This document shows positions 43,324 through 54,700 of a stretch of DNA of 64,000 nucleotides, piece after piece. The stretch comes from Zygaena filipendulae (lineage: Eukaryota; Arthropoda; Insecta; Lepidoptera; Zygaenidae). The translations under genes and the position numbers were made by a program. The notes beneath the pieces were generated by a model. It was given only the letters and a program-made list of their open reading frames with translations, was not told the origin of the DNA and ran no database searches. Where the stretch lies: positions 3,732,501 through 3,796,500 of the forward strand of contig OU015655.1 of NCBI GenBank assembly GCA_907165275.2, read 5' to 3'. Within the stretch, counting starts at the first letter, position 1; the number at the start of each line of letters is the position of its first letter.

Positions 43324-45649
43324 GTATCTAATTCGTGGCCACACGGAATGAAATGGTTGCATTTCATGTATCAATAGGCTTGTTTCCGGGGTATGAAAAT
43401 AAAAATTCTATTTAGTCGATTTTCAATTTATTTAAAAAATACCTACCAAGATAAAACGCATTAAAGTTTAAGAGTGGGGGCTCGTGATGTCAAAACGCGC
43501 TATAAACTGTTGTAGCACGGCGTGACGTCACGCGACATTTCAACTTAAATTGTATCTCCGTTGATTTTTGATTACGTAAAAAATGAAAAAGTAGATACGT
43601 GTTCCATATTTTTTATCAATATACAAGACAGTCTAAAAATTACAATTTGGTTGACAAGCCCATTCTTAGATACAAAACCACGACATGTATAGGTATAGCG
43701 GCTACGCGGCGGGCGCGGCGGCGTTGAAATTATTTCCTCGCGGTTCCACTAATTTTTAGGTTGCGTTAATTTTAGAGTTCCCGCGGGAATTCCGGGCTAA
43801 AAAGCACCTTATACAAATCGAAATGACTGTTGTGACTTGTGACCTACTAACGAAATGTGGTCATAGTACAAAGTTGCAATCTATTAAACACTATATAGGT
43901 ACCTACCTAAAAAACACTAGGTATCAATATTTTGACACAGATATCCAGCGATGGGTTTCAATTCATCCCCCTGAAGAACCCTTCAGAAGATCAGACTACC
44001 GTTCAAGACGACGGCACTGTTTTGAGGGTGTTCGGCCAAGACACCTCCTATTTGATCGTGAAAGTGGAGGGCGATGACGTAGATATAGATGCAGTGAAGC
44101 GACGGCGGCTAGAGGGTGTCGTCAAACGGACCCGAATGAAGCCGGGGAAACAGCAGGTCGACTTGAGGTAATACATAGCTAAAACCATAGAATTAATTGC
44201 CATAATATTGCGTGTGCTGTGCTGGGCAGAGTCTTGGAATTTCTAGTGTGGTGGAAACAGCTTACTATGTCTCTCGGTGTGTAAGAAATTATGCGTCGCT
44301 TGATTTTTTGCTTCAATTTTGAACAGAATTTAGCGTACTAAAAGACTACCATTCTAAATATACCTAACTAGCTGTGCCCCGCTGTTCACCCGCGTGAGTT
44401 TCGGAATTCCTGCAGAAACTCCCAATTTTCTTTAGTATAAACCTTCTCCTGATAATTACGAACCTAACAAAAAAAATATTCACATACATTTTCATGTCAC
44501 ATTCACATTCATCACAATTCATTTTTATATAAGTATAAGACTAGCTGGTGCTCGCGGTTTCACATGCGTGAGTTTTGGAATTCCCACAGGAATTCTTTAT
44601 ATCAGAAACCTCTGCCAGCGCAGCCCGCCAAAGTTTCATAATAATCGGATCAATTCGTACAAACTACTCTATAATCGTACAAACATACAAATATTCATCT
44701 ATATTTATATAGGCTATACTATAGCCTGCACTTTCAAAAGACATACCTATAGCCGCTATAGGTATGTCATTCGAAGGTGCACTTTGGGCTTCAGTTTCTA
44801 AGCACACAAGGTATCTGTTACAGAGGTCCGTTCACGTGCACGTTTCCGTCGACGATGCGCGCGGACTTGCAGTGCCGGCAGATATTCTTCAACTGCTGCG
44901 AGTACTCGTTGCACTATAGGGAGGAGCACACCAAGCGGCGGAAGGCGGCCCTCAGGTGCCAGGTGTGCGAGAAGCGCCTGGACAGGGACGCGGCCGGCTC
45001 GCCGCGGGCCCGGCCCGCGCAGCCGGCGGCCACGTGCCGGCCGTGCCGGCAGACGTTCGCGTGCGGCTCGGACTACGACGAGCACAACCGCACCGCGCAC
45101 GCTAAGCTCAAGCCGCACCAGTGCACTGTGTGCGCGAAGCGTTTCACCCAGCAGGGCGGTCTGCAGCAGCACATGCGCATGCACACCGGCATCAGACCGT
45201 TCGCGTGCACCTTCTGCCCGAAGGCGTTCACCCAGAAGGCGGGCTTGGACCAACACTTGCGCACGCACACCAAGATCAAGCCGTTCAAATGTGTGATCTG
45301 CAGCAAGTCCTTCTCGCAGTCGGTGCATTTGAGACAGCATATGCGCACCCACACTAACATCCAGCCGTTCGAGTGCTCGTTCTGCGGGAAGCGGTTCAAG
45401 CAGAGCAGCCATTTGAACTTTCACATGCGCTCGCACGTGGGCGACGCGGGCGCGCTAGTTGCGGAGCGGTACCCGCATCCGGTTCGGCCGACGAACCATT
45501 TGGACTTCCTCAAACTGGCTAACCTACAGCCAGTGGACAACGGGCAGACGCTCTATTACACAGCGGACCTCACCGCGGGTCCACCTCAACAGGATCCATA
45601 CGGTTACGAATCGCATCAGATCTTGCCCGCGGATATTCTCTCGCTTTAG
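43165..45649 (+). CDS. C2H2 zinc-finger protein, three exons (about 403 aa)
   Basis: Joined exons 43165-43323, 43941-44167 and 44824-45649 keep frame and give 403 residues. One finger near the N-terminus (Cys12, Cys15, His28, His33), then an acidic stretch (SSSDPDQYD) and a linker with a basic patch (VKRRRLEGVVKRTRMKPGK, possible nuclear signal). The last exon has degenerate fingers at about 134-177, a C-x2-C-x12-H-x4-H finger at about 200-221 and four tandem Kruppel-type fingers at about 227-333 with linkers TGIRPF, TKIKPF and TNIQPF. A nuclear DNA-binding regulator is the likely role; targets and ortholog are not recognised. The open frame continues upstream to the acceptor at 43155, so an earlier start exon is possible. 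Confidence 0.88.
43383..43665 (-). mobile_element. CRE-bearing MITE copy 8 (zinc-finger intron 1)
   Basis: Shortened copy; one intact TGACGTCA (43523-43530), the other reads TGATGTCA. Confidence 0.8.
43732..43812 (-). mobile_element. Lep1-type Helitron-like fragment (zinc-finger intron 1)
   Basis: CCTCGCGGTTCCACTAATTT through TTCCCGCGGGAATTCCGGGC to AAAAGCACCTTATAC; only the 3'-end third of the repeat is left, in reverse orientation. Confidence 0.6.
43941..44167 (+). CDS. Zinc-finger gene exon 2
   Basis: ISSDGFQFIPLKNPSEDQTT to KPGKQQVDL plus two bases. Acceptor is GACACAG; the nearby ATATCCAG would put a stop in frame. Donor GTAATA. Confidence 0.85.
44371..44712 (-). mobile_element. Two Lep1-type Helitron-like copies (zinc-finger intron 2)
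   Basis: CTAGCTGTGCCCCGCTGTTC (44371) and CTAGCTGGTGCTCGCGGTTT (44543), both with AATTCC blocks, in reverse orientation. Confidence 0.68.
44727..44781. repeat. 55-bp imperfect palindrome next to a splice acceptor
   Basis: Arms of 26 bp (GACATACCTATAG against CTATAGGTATGTC in the core, with three mismatches outside) around CCG. Ends 42 bp before the last zinc-finger exon. No clear duplication. Confidence 0.7.
44824..45649 (+). CDS. Zinc-finger gene exon 3 (finger array, stop)
   Basis: From the acceptor TGTTACAG to stop TAG at 45647-45649. Contains HQCTVCAKRFTQQGGLQQHM, FACTFCPKAF, FKCVICSKSF and FECSFCGKRF fingers. Strong GC-rich codon use. End LPADILSL. Confidence 0.92.
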
Positions 45650-46021
45650 TCATTTTTTTTTAATGGTTACAAGAAAGATTTCAATTCTTTGACCGTTTTT
45701 CCATTTAAAATTAATATTAACTAAGAATAATTTAGGTAAGTACCTAGGTAGATTTATTTTGTGTTAGTTGTATTTAGGTTTATTGCTTGTATTTTTGACA
45801 TCGCAAACAAGATTCGCAGTTTAATGTTGCATAATAATCTGACTGCGAACTATCTATCAGGATTAATGATAAATACTTTCGAATCCATTTTCTAAAAAGG
45901 TTATGGATGGGCACAGCCATCCTCAAAGTTTTGTTTGCATATCAAAATAACTAAAAGTTGTTCTACTAAATCGATTATGATGACAGCTTCAAAGTATATA
46001 AAATACGGCGTTCCAAACCGT

Positions 46022-46351
46022 TCACGGTTCATTGGTATTCTTTTTACCAATCCATTTAATATAATCCTCAACTTCAATTAGGTAACTACTATATCTATGA
46101 TCTGGATACAAATATTTCAAATGACGGTACTGATTTGACTTAACAGTTTTGTAACAGGTATACAAAGTGTCTAATAAATCTTGTTCGCACAATGTTAACA
46201 GTGTTTCATTACAATGTTTACACTTTATAGGCTCAGCGTTCTTGGTATTGAGTATATCACAGCGTGCCGGCTGCCGCCTTTTTCGTGGCCCATCCACATG
46301 TAGTCGATTACTTACATAGGTAGGTACTGTATAGCACATATAATGCAACAC
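46022..46351 (-). CDS. Possible small protein or terminal exon, unknown family
   Basis: Up to 109 codons ending KWIGKKNTNEP. The part IKCKHCNETLLTLCEQDLLD carries a CxxC pair and the rest is rich in Tyr, Lys and Asp with normal composition, unlike the surrounding AT-rich DNA. An upstream ATACAG (about 46335) could be a splice acceptor, so this may be the last exon of a minus-strand gene. I do not recognise the family, and expression is unproved. Confidence 0.35.
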   Translation of the reverse strand: MLHYMCYTVPTYVSNRLHVDGPRKRRQPARCDILNTKNAEPIKCKHCNETLLTLCEQDLLDTLYTCYKTVKSNQYRHLKYLYPDHRYSSYLIEVEDYIKWIGKKNTNEP

Positions 46352-46394
46352 CTCTATACTAAGTAATGGGGGTAGCTATATTTACCTACTAGAT

Positions 46395-46633
46395 CAGTGG
46401 TCGACAACCAGCGACCCGCGAGCCGCAAAATGCGGGTCTTGACTCCTCGGCTGCGACTCTTCCACGAAATGTTTAGTCCAAGCACGTAATATTACTCCTC
46501 TCTCTGTAATAATCTCTCCTACCAAAGCAAAGTGTAAGTTTAAAAAAATAAAAATCTTTGAATAAATTTCAATTGTGTGCTCAGTGTATTGTCTATATTT
46601 GGATCTTTTGGATGACAAAGTTGCATACCACTG
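46395..46633. mobile_element. hAT-type MITE (239 bp, CAGTGGT ends)
   Basis: Ends CAGTGGTCGACAACC and ATGCATACCACTG-like (TACCACTG at 46626-46633), the CAGTGGT start being common in hAT elements. 8-bp duplication TACTAGAT at 46387-46394 and 46634-46641. Confidence 0.82.
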
Positions 46634-46641
46634 TACTAGAT

Positions 46642-47689
46642 AATACAAAACATCATAATAGTTAATATTATGATCACAATTTTTACCAATGTTCTCAATT
46701 TCTGCATATTTTACACCTACGATTTCCTACTGAAAGACCGTCTGAAGCATAAGTATTTTATTAGAAGAGCCTTTTCATTCTCTCATTGTAAGATATTTTA
46801 ACAAACTTCACTAGGTAATATGTATTGTACAGTCAGCTGAGGCGCAGAGGCGTTTTTATCTATAGTGCAGGGTGTGCGTTGCACACGGGCGCAGCGGTCT
46901 TAGGGGGCGCCGAGCGCCGCTCGTAGAGAGCCGCACTCAACTAACACAAATGAATTAAACCTAAAAACACCTTAAAGATTATATTTGGTGTAATAGTGAG
47001 TGTCGCATCGCTCGTGCCGGCACCAGAACACCCTGTGTAATTCTCTTGGGTTCCAAAACCGACAAATTTCTGCTTTAAATTTGATCTCCGAACAATAGAG
47101 TTTATTATCCATTGAGGGACAGTTTGTGGTAGGTAACTTGATGTGCTTTTAGGTACGTCTTACGTACTACGTACTTTGTACCCATTCCATGGGGGCGCTA
47201 GGGTAATGTTTGCACATCGGCGCTGTATGGGCTAGAGACGCTTCTGACAGACTGCTTTAAAATATGTAAATAATTTTGTCAGTCGCTGAACTTTATTTCT
47301 ACGCTGACTGTAATATGGTTGGTATGGTTTTAATAAGAGTTCACAGTATGGCCACCCGAAGCCACAGCGTGTGGGCGCGACGCGGTTACATTTCGGTGGG
47401 TTGTATATTTTGTTAAAGCTGGCATCGGTATGGCGCACGTTGCACGCTGCAAACGGCCACAACACAACGAAAACAAAGGGCCGCATCCCGACGGACTCGC
47501 GATCCTTTCGTCTCGCATGTTTGTTGATGTCTAATAGTCTAGCTCTAGATAATAGACCATCCTGTGTCTAGATATAATGTATACCTAGATACATTGATGT
47601 AATATGAATTTTACGTCGTACCTTCTAGATAACATGTATGGTCTCATATAACAATCAAAGCGGCTGGATATTGTCTTTTAGGATATCCT
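46642..47689. other. No gene seen; low-copy-looking intergenic DNA
   Basis: A GC-rich patch at 46860-46940 includes GTGCGTTGCACACGGGCGCA, possibly part of a dispersed repeat. No supported coding sequence. Confidence 0.35.
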
Positions 47690-47912
47690 ACTAATATTAT
47701 AAACGCGAAAGTTTGTAAGAATGTATGGATGGATGGATGGATGGATGGATGGATGTTTGTAACTCTTTCACCCAAAAACTACTGGATGGATTTAAATGAA
47801 ACTTTACAATAATATAGCTTATACATCAGATTAACACATAGGGTACTTTTTATCCCGGAATTCTCGGGGGAACTCAGAAATTAACGCGGGTGAAACCGCG
47901 GGGCACAACGAG
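47690..47912 (+). mobile_element. Lep1-type Helitron-like copy, near full length
   Basis: From TACTAATATTATAAACGCGA to GAAACCGCGGGGCACAACGAGT-like end. Holds a (GGAT)n microsatellite at about 47727-47754. Confidence 0.85.
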
Positions 47913-48902
47913 TTTCTTATAAGACACGAGTTAGACAAGAAAATTTCTTCTAATGTGCAAAAGGCGTAACTTCATCTAAATCCGCTCAGCTGTTTACTCG
48001 TGATTGTGTAACAAAACCAACAAACAACCAAACAAGTTCACTTTCACATTTTTAAAATTATTATCAGGATAAATTGCAAACAATGATATTAATAAAAATA
48101 GGTACAAAAGGATTGCAATAAGGTAATAGTGTGAGGAGCGCAGAGAATTTCTCATTCTGCAGTAGGTCCTATATTCCAGATTCTACAATATCTACCTATA
48201 GGCATCTAGTATCTACCTACTTAAGTAAGTCTACGTCATGAATATTAAAAAAGAAATTAAAATAACGCAAAGATAAACAGGATAAAAAGGTTAAACTTTT
48301 TAAAATGATGAAAAATAAAAACAAAAAATGTAGTTTTATTAAAAGATTAGGTTCAGTTTTTTTTACCCATCCGTACCTACCTACAATATTTTTGTAGATA
48401 TGGGTTGATTTTTTAGTCGACGACCGAACGCCGAGACTGCACGTGTTAAATTTGGGAGGAGCGTTATTTGCTTCAATACCGCGATACGAACCCTTTTAGC
48501 CTTTTTATAAGGATTTAAATATAGGTAGGTTTATTCGCGGATCTTAGGTAGGTACCTAATATAGGTACCTACATTATTCAAAAACTTTATTCATTAGATA
48601 TATTACCTAGTTTAGATGTAGATTTACCAATACAAGTGTATTTTGTCTGCAGTTATATAAAATAACTAGCACTTCCCCACGGTTTTTCCCTTGTAAATCT
48701 CTATCAGAAATGGCCCGATCTTCGAATTAATCATTTAATGATGTAGTTGATCATTTCAGTCAGCTAAAACTGATAATTCTGTTAGTGCAAGTTGTGTCCG
48801 GTTGGGTGAAGATAGCGCATGGCCGCATGACTCGTTATCCGAAGACGATGAAGCAAGATGATGATGGTCCAGCTGTAGACGTGCCTACCTATATCAACTA
48901 AT

Positions 48903-49108
48903 CCCTAAATATTATAAATGCGAAAGTATAACTCTGTCTGTCTGTCTGTTTGTTACGCTTTCACGCCTCAACGGCTCAACCGACCATTTTGAAATTTTGT
49001 ACACACGCTGTCAGAGGTACAAAGAAGGACATAGGGTACTTTTTTCCCCGGAATTCCCGCGGAAACTCTGAAATTAACGCGGGTGAAACCGCAAGGAACA
49101 GCTAGTAG
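48903..49108 (+). mobile_element. Lep1-type Helitron-like copy, near full length
   Basis: From CTAAATATTATAAATGCGAA to AACCGCAAGGAACAGCTAGT. Confidence 0.85.
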
Positions 49109-49840
49109 GTATAACATTATTCTAGAAACATATTATATACCCTGTTTATAGGTTAGGTAGGTACCTATATAATAATGCAAGACGAAACGGAGTACCTATC
49201 TCAATTGTAACGTGTGAGTCAGCATAGGAAACAAGACATTAGCTTAGGTACAAATTACGATCATACAAGTATGTACGACGTACATACATAATCTCAGTCG
49301 ACGACGAAGCTCTCTGCCTTTAATGTCGCCGTCAAACGATAGGCCGATGTTTACATTTGCCATCGTTAATGGATCCTGTTTCATCTCTAAAGCATTTTAA
49401 AACTCGACGTTAGTCTTAGTATGTACCTACGTGATACATCTATTATATATTCAATCTATAATTGACCCCTATGTAGGTGTCTTACATTGTAAAATTAATA
49501 GCTTCCAGCAATTTATTGTCTTGAAATGTGATCTAATCTTTTCTAAGGTGTTAATGCTAACATGTTTTGTGTTTGTTTGAATAGACCGACCAACATACAG
49601 GTAGGTACGCTACAGTTTCCTGAATTTCGAAATCGACACGACTGAATTCGCGGAGAGACTAGGGCCCTTATTCTCTATGACCAATAACATTCCTTGCCCA
49701 TAACGCCCGTCCTAAAAACACAATTCCGACCGCTCCAGATGCCAAAATATTAGAAATTAATATTCTGTACACAATAATTCACACGTTTGAAATGTATTTT
49801 TTTAAAGTAAAACCTCTTTGATCGAGAGGGAAAATAAATT
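49109..49840. other. No gene seen
   Basis: AT-rich intergenic DNA with GGTAGGTA-type short repeats. Confidence 0.4.
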
Positions 49841-50620
49841 TTTCATTACTCATACTCGGAAAGTAGGTCTGAAGTTGCCTGAGAAGCGGGTTGAAAGTAG
49901 CCCTTTTCAGCCCTAGGGAGAATCGCTTTCAACTGACAACTGTCAAATTATTAAAAAAAAACTAGGTCTATTTTCACATTTCTATTGAACCATGTTTCAA
50001 CTTTCTATACAGCCAGCGCGATGTAAAATTGAAATAACGTAAAGTTTAAGTAGGTATTAATTAAAATAAAATTCACTCACTTTTTCTTAAGCTAATTCCC
50101 ATTTATATTTTTTTATTTTCTTTAATTAATACTTAATAATTAAAGAAAATATTTTTTTTAGGTCGCCACAATGTAAATAAAAAATACTGGCTGAATAGCT
50201 AGCCGGCCAAAGAAAAAGAAATAGGTGTGAAAGTGTCAAGCGACTATCCGATCTTCACTCATTTTTTCTTTAGCTAATTCCTATTTTTACTTTGACTTTC
50301 CTTGCATTCGTAATGAAAAGCACATTTCATTACTCATACTCGGAAAGTAGGTCTGAAGTTGCCTGAGAAGCGGGTTGAAAGTAACACTTTTCAGCCCTAG
50401 GGAGAATCGCTTTCAACTGACAGCTGGATACTGCAGAAACTCAAGTTTTTTTTTATGTCATAGGGGGCATACTTACTGGCCAGTAGAACACCTAATGGTT
50501 GATTTATGTAAAATAAAATTCACTAATTTTTTTCTTTAGCTAATTCCTATTTTTATTTTGACTTTCCTTGCATTCGTAATGAAAAGCACAGTGTTATCCT
50601 CGGGAGAAAGACTTATTCAG
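49841..50620. repeat. Local segmental duplication of two 70-100 bp blocks
   Basis: A 99-bp block with ACTCGGAAAGTAGGTCTGAA and CAGCCCTAGGGAGAATCGCT occurs at 49844-49942 and 50326-50424, almost identical. A second block with TTTCCTTGCATTCGTAATGA occurs at about 50256-50322 and 50519-50590. Confidence 0.85.
50115..50150. repeat. 36-bp palindrome with possible 8-bp duplication
   Basis: ATTTTCTTTAATTA mirrored by TAATTAAAGAAAAT, flanked by ATTTTTTT on both sides (50107-50114, 50151-50158). Low complexity weakens the case. Confidence 0.5.
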
Positions 50621-51589
50621 TCCCTCGATCTATTGCCGCCAAACCCCGTCTCGGGACTAAATAAGTTACTTTCACCCCTAGGATAACAATGTACTATTTG
50701 TGGCGTCTTATCTTACGCAACGTGTTATGGTCATAGTGAATAAAGGCCCAGCTTTTAGATATTTTACCTACAAGGTAGGTATAATATACTTTAGTTACGA
50801 GAAATTTGGGCCTTTGAACTTGGAAGAGATATTTTCATCTTGATATAAACAGATCCTGTGGGAATTACGTAGTTACGCCGGAGAAAGTGTGAGCTGCAGC
50901 TAGTAAAAAATAAAAAGGTTAGGTACCTATGAAATAATTATCACAAAATATGACACATTACCTGCGAGTTTACATAACACAGCAACTTGGTTTCTATAAA
51001 AAATATCAAAAAAACTACAACTAGTATAGGGAACGTAGCACTAAATCGACAAAAGGGACACTATGCGGACAGTAAAGGAACTTATCAAACCTGTCATCGT
51101 GCTTTCGGAAGGAAGATAATAATTGAAGAGATAGTTTTGTTTTCATAATTATGTAAACAACTATCTCGTCAATTAAGTATATTATATTTTTGAATAGGTA
51201 TGATAAAAGTTATAAAATATGGGTTCCGGTCTATCTAGGTATATACTTATAATAAAACTGTAGAGGTCAATTCTGTACATTGAATATAATATATTCAAAT
51301 TTAATATTGGAGGATGAATGGTGGTCGATACTGATGCCAAAAGAGAAATCAGTAAATTTTTTGTCTGTCTGTCTGTCTGTATGTGCACGCATGTGTCAAA
51401 TACTAGTGAAGGGATTTTAACAAAACTTGGTACGATTGTAGTCCATACTCCTGGACAAGTTATAGGCTATATAATAATTATAATATCTTTTATAATAATA
51501 AATATATAATATAACGCTAAGACACATAGGAGCTGAGCAGTGACGATAAATTTGAAGCAAGTCGGATAAAAATGCGCTTTCGAGCTCTT
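50621..51589. other. No gene seen
   Basis: AT-rich DNA with a short CTGT run near 51362. Confidence 0.4.
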
Positions 51590-51758
51590 ATCCTCGCATA
51601 CGTTTACTCAATCACGCAAAAATGGCGGAACGGATTTGGATGAAATTTGACGTGCACGTTGTCAGGGGTACAGAGGAGCACATAGGGTACTTTTTATCCC
51701 GGGATTCATGCGGGAACTCCGAAATTATTACGGGTGAAACCGCGAGGCACAGCTAGTC
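51590..51758 (+). mobile_element. Lep1-type Helitron-like copy, 5'-truncated
   Basis: CTTATCCTCGCATACGTTTA through AACCGCGAGGCACAGCTAGT. Confidence 0.8.
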
Positions 51759-54700
51759 ATCATCAATAATATAATAATTAATGATCGTCAGCGTGGCCAA
51801 AATATGTCAAAAGGTTAAAAGCTTTCGAGGCCGGCCATGTATTGGAGGTTGAAGAGATGAGGATGAGGAGGAAGATCTAATGAAAAACATGAGGCTGTGA
51901 AAACTGGTAAAATTGTCGCACAAACTAAAATATCCAATGTTTACGATAAGAAAATAATCCTTATCAAATATTTTATTTGATAAATTTGAAAATACCTAAA
52001 AAGGATGAAAAAAGAGAATTTTTGATATTTTTACTAAATTTTTTCACCCAACTTTACAATACCTCTTATATCTCGGAAACTAGATGCCGAGAACTTTTAC
52101 CTTTTAGCTTGGACGCCCACATACGTAAAATATATTAAAAAAACAATTCTTTTGTGTTACAGAATTCAGGAACTATTGAAGCGATTGAGCTCACAGGTCA
52201 AGTTTGTACTCATGTAAAGTTCTCTTTTAGGAGTTTCCAAGAGAATCCCGAAGTTCACGTGAATATTAATTAACCAGGGATTTGCCGAGGTAAATGTTAG
52301 ATACATAATTTCATATTTCGTAGAGTGAAATAAAATTTGAAAAAATAATTAAATTGGTAGGAAACATAAGTTAAGTATACCTAATACCTACCTACTCGTA
52401 GGAACCTATTTTGTGCAGCATTTGTGCACTTGTATATTAGAGTCTTAATAAATTACCTACCTACGTAAATCCATAGATAACTACAGAAATAAATCTATTC
52501 GTTGGAGCCCGCGGTGTCTGTTTCATATTAAAACATTGTTTATATATTCGTAGCACTTCTCAGTTGCGCCGTAGCCCCGCTGTGGGCTTTTTCACATGTA
52601 GTCTTATCGTTAAATCTGCAATATTTAAAACGCAGGCGGATTTTAGTCGATACAAACGTATACCTATTCCTCTTTTTCCATTTTCCACCCAAGAAAATTA
52701 CAGTGCAACAATTTTTTTTACCTTATTTACAATCTATGTAGGTGAATATATATGCACATCATTTATCCAGGCTCTAAAATAGGTTGTGGGCACAGCCACC
52801 CGAAAATCGGTCAAGTGTGAGTCGGCCTATTGACTCGCTTACTATGTACTTATTTATCAATGCATTGTATTCCTTGTCCGGTTAAATTAGACATTTCAAC
52901 CAACCAACAATAATTCACATAGCGCTGAAAATTATGACAGACGTTAGGTATATACGTACACTAGTACAAATGTATTTTTTAAATATATCCCTATAAATAT
53001 ATAAACCCTAGCCCATCGACCTCAAGCAGGGTTGTGGGTATGCCCACCATACCCATAAGGCTGGATCCGCGCCTGCAGCTATCATACCATCCAAAAAAAT
53101 GTAAGTAGGTATAGGTACCTACCTAAGTTGATAACAAAAAAATACGTAAATGGAATAAAATTATCATCATAAATGGAATAAATTTCAAAATACTATGAAT
53201 AATAATATTTTTTGTATAATAATATAATTTATATTAAAGTTTGTTTGTTTTAATACACCTTATCAGTTATCATCGACAAGCTCCATAATTTTCACGCGGT
53301 TTCTGAAAACGGTACAATTTCGTGTCCCGAAGTTCTTTTTGGGGACAATGGGACAGATAACCGAAAAAAGGGACGGTACTGTTCCAAAAGGGATGATCCT
53401 GTTCAAAACGGGACGTATGGTCACGTTACGTGTGAATTAAATATTTTCGAGCTCGCACCCAGCACCGTTCGTACCTACTTACTGTGTGATCCTGCGCACC
53501 GTCCGACGACGGACGCAACGCACATGGCCACGTCGTCATAAAATATAATTTATTGCCATGTTCTGTTGGTTGCATGCGTGTACGCCTTTTGCATTGCTGT
53601 TACGTATTTCGAACGTCGATGGATACCTAAAATGCACGTAATATTGGTGAAGGAAAAGCTCCGTTTTCCTCTTACGTGAAGGATTTTAGATACCTATCTA
53701 CTAGGTACTTAAAAAAAAACTAAAAAAAAGCATCCACAAAAAGAGGGAATGCTGTCAAAAGTAATATACCATGGAAGATTCAGTAATTACAAAAACAAAG
53801 ATAAGTTATTTAAGACTAAATTTCTTATTAGGTACATCATACGGTTTATGGTTTCTTAGTTGCCAATTTGACCTTTGAGCATAAATCTATGATTTTTTTA
53901 TGTCTATATAGTCTTAATAATGTACAAAGTACAAATATAAATTTTTCTATGAATCTTTAAAATTAACCTCGTCTCTTAAGTTTAGAAGAAATAAAATAAA
54001 CATTTTGCAGTAGGTAAATAAACAATGTCACCTACAAGTTTTCCGCTGTCTTATAGTCTCTAATCATGTTTTCATATTATTGTCATAAACGCGGACAAAG
54101 CCACTCGAATGGGGTCGAGTAATACAAGATAATGTGCAAATTACAACACTTTACTTAACTTGGCCTGACACACTATCGTACACTTGGAGCTGCTGAATCG
54201 TATAGATATCAATCTGCACACAGAGGCAAATCATGCACTTAAGTTCTATATATGAAGTAAGTAGGTAGGTACACTACACCTCCAAATTGTTTCTCTTGAA
54301 GCTGACTCTACAATATTATTCTCTACTTTATTACGTAGATACCTAGGTAGATACGTCTGAATGTTTTGCTGATTATGTGAATGAATGTTTATGACAAGTG
54401 AATTGTAATATTTTGTTATTGCATGATCCGTGGCCGTGGCATGGCTGTTGTTCATTAAAAAATATTAGTATAAAGGTAGGTACAGATTATTTTGTGTTAA
54501 GTATTATAAAATTGGCGTTCAAAAGTTGACATCGAATGGTCAGTTTCATGAATGATTTGGCATTAAATTAAGTTTAAGAAGAAGAAGTAAAGAAGAAGAA
54601 GTATCTGCACAATGGCGTTTCAGTATTTGTACACAGCCCGCGATACGTCGGTAATTTTTGCGTCGAAACAAAATTTATAATCAAGTTTCAACTAATAGAT

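Noticed and set aside
44798..45436. 212-codon minus-strand ORF
   Set aside because: It is antisense to the zinc-finger exon and exists because of GC-rich codons; the plus strand has clear finger motifs and splice sites.
47727..47754. (GGAT)n array as a CRISPR-like or functional tandem array
   Set aside because: Simple microsatellite inside a Lep1-type repeat; no spacers.
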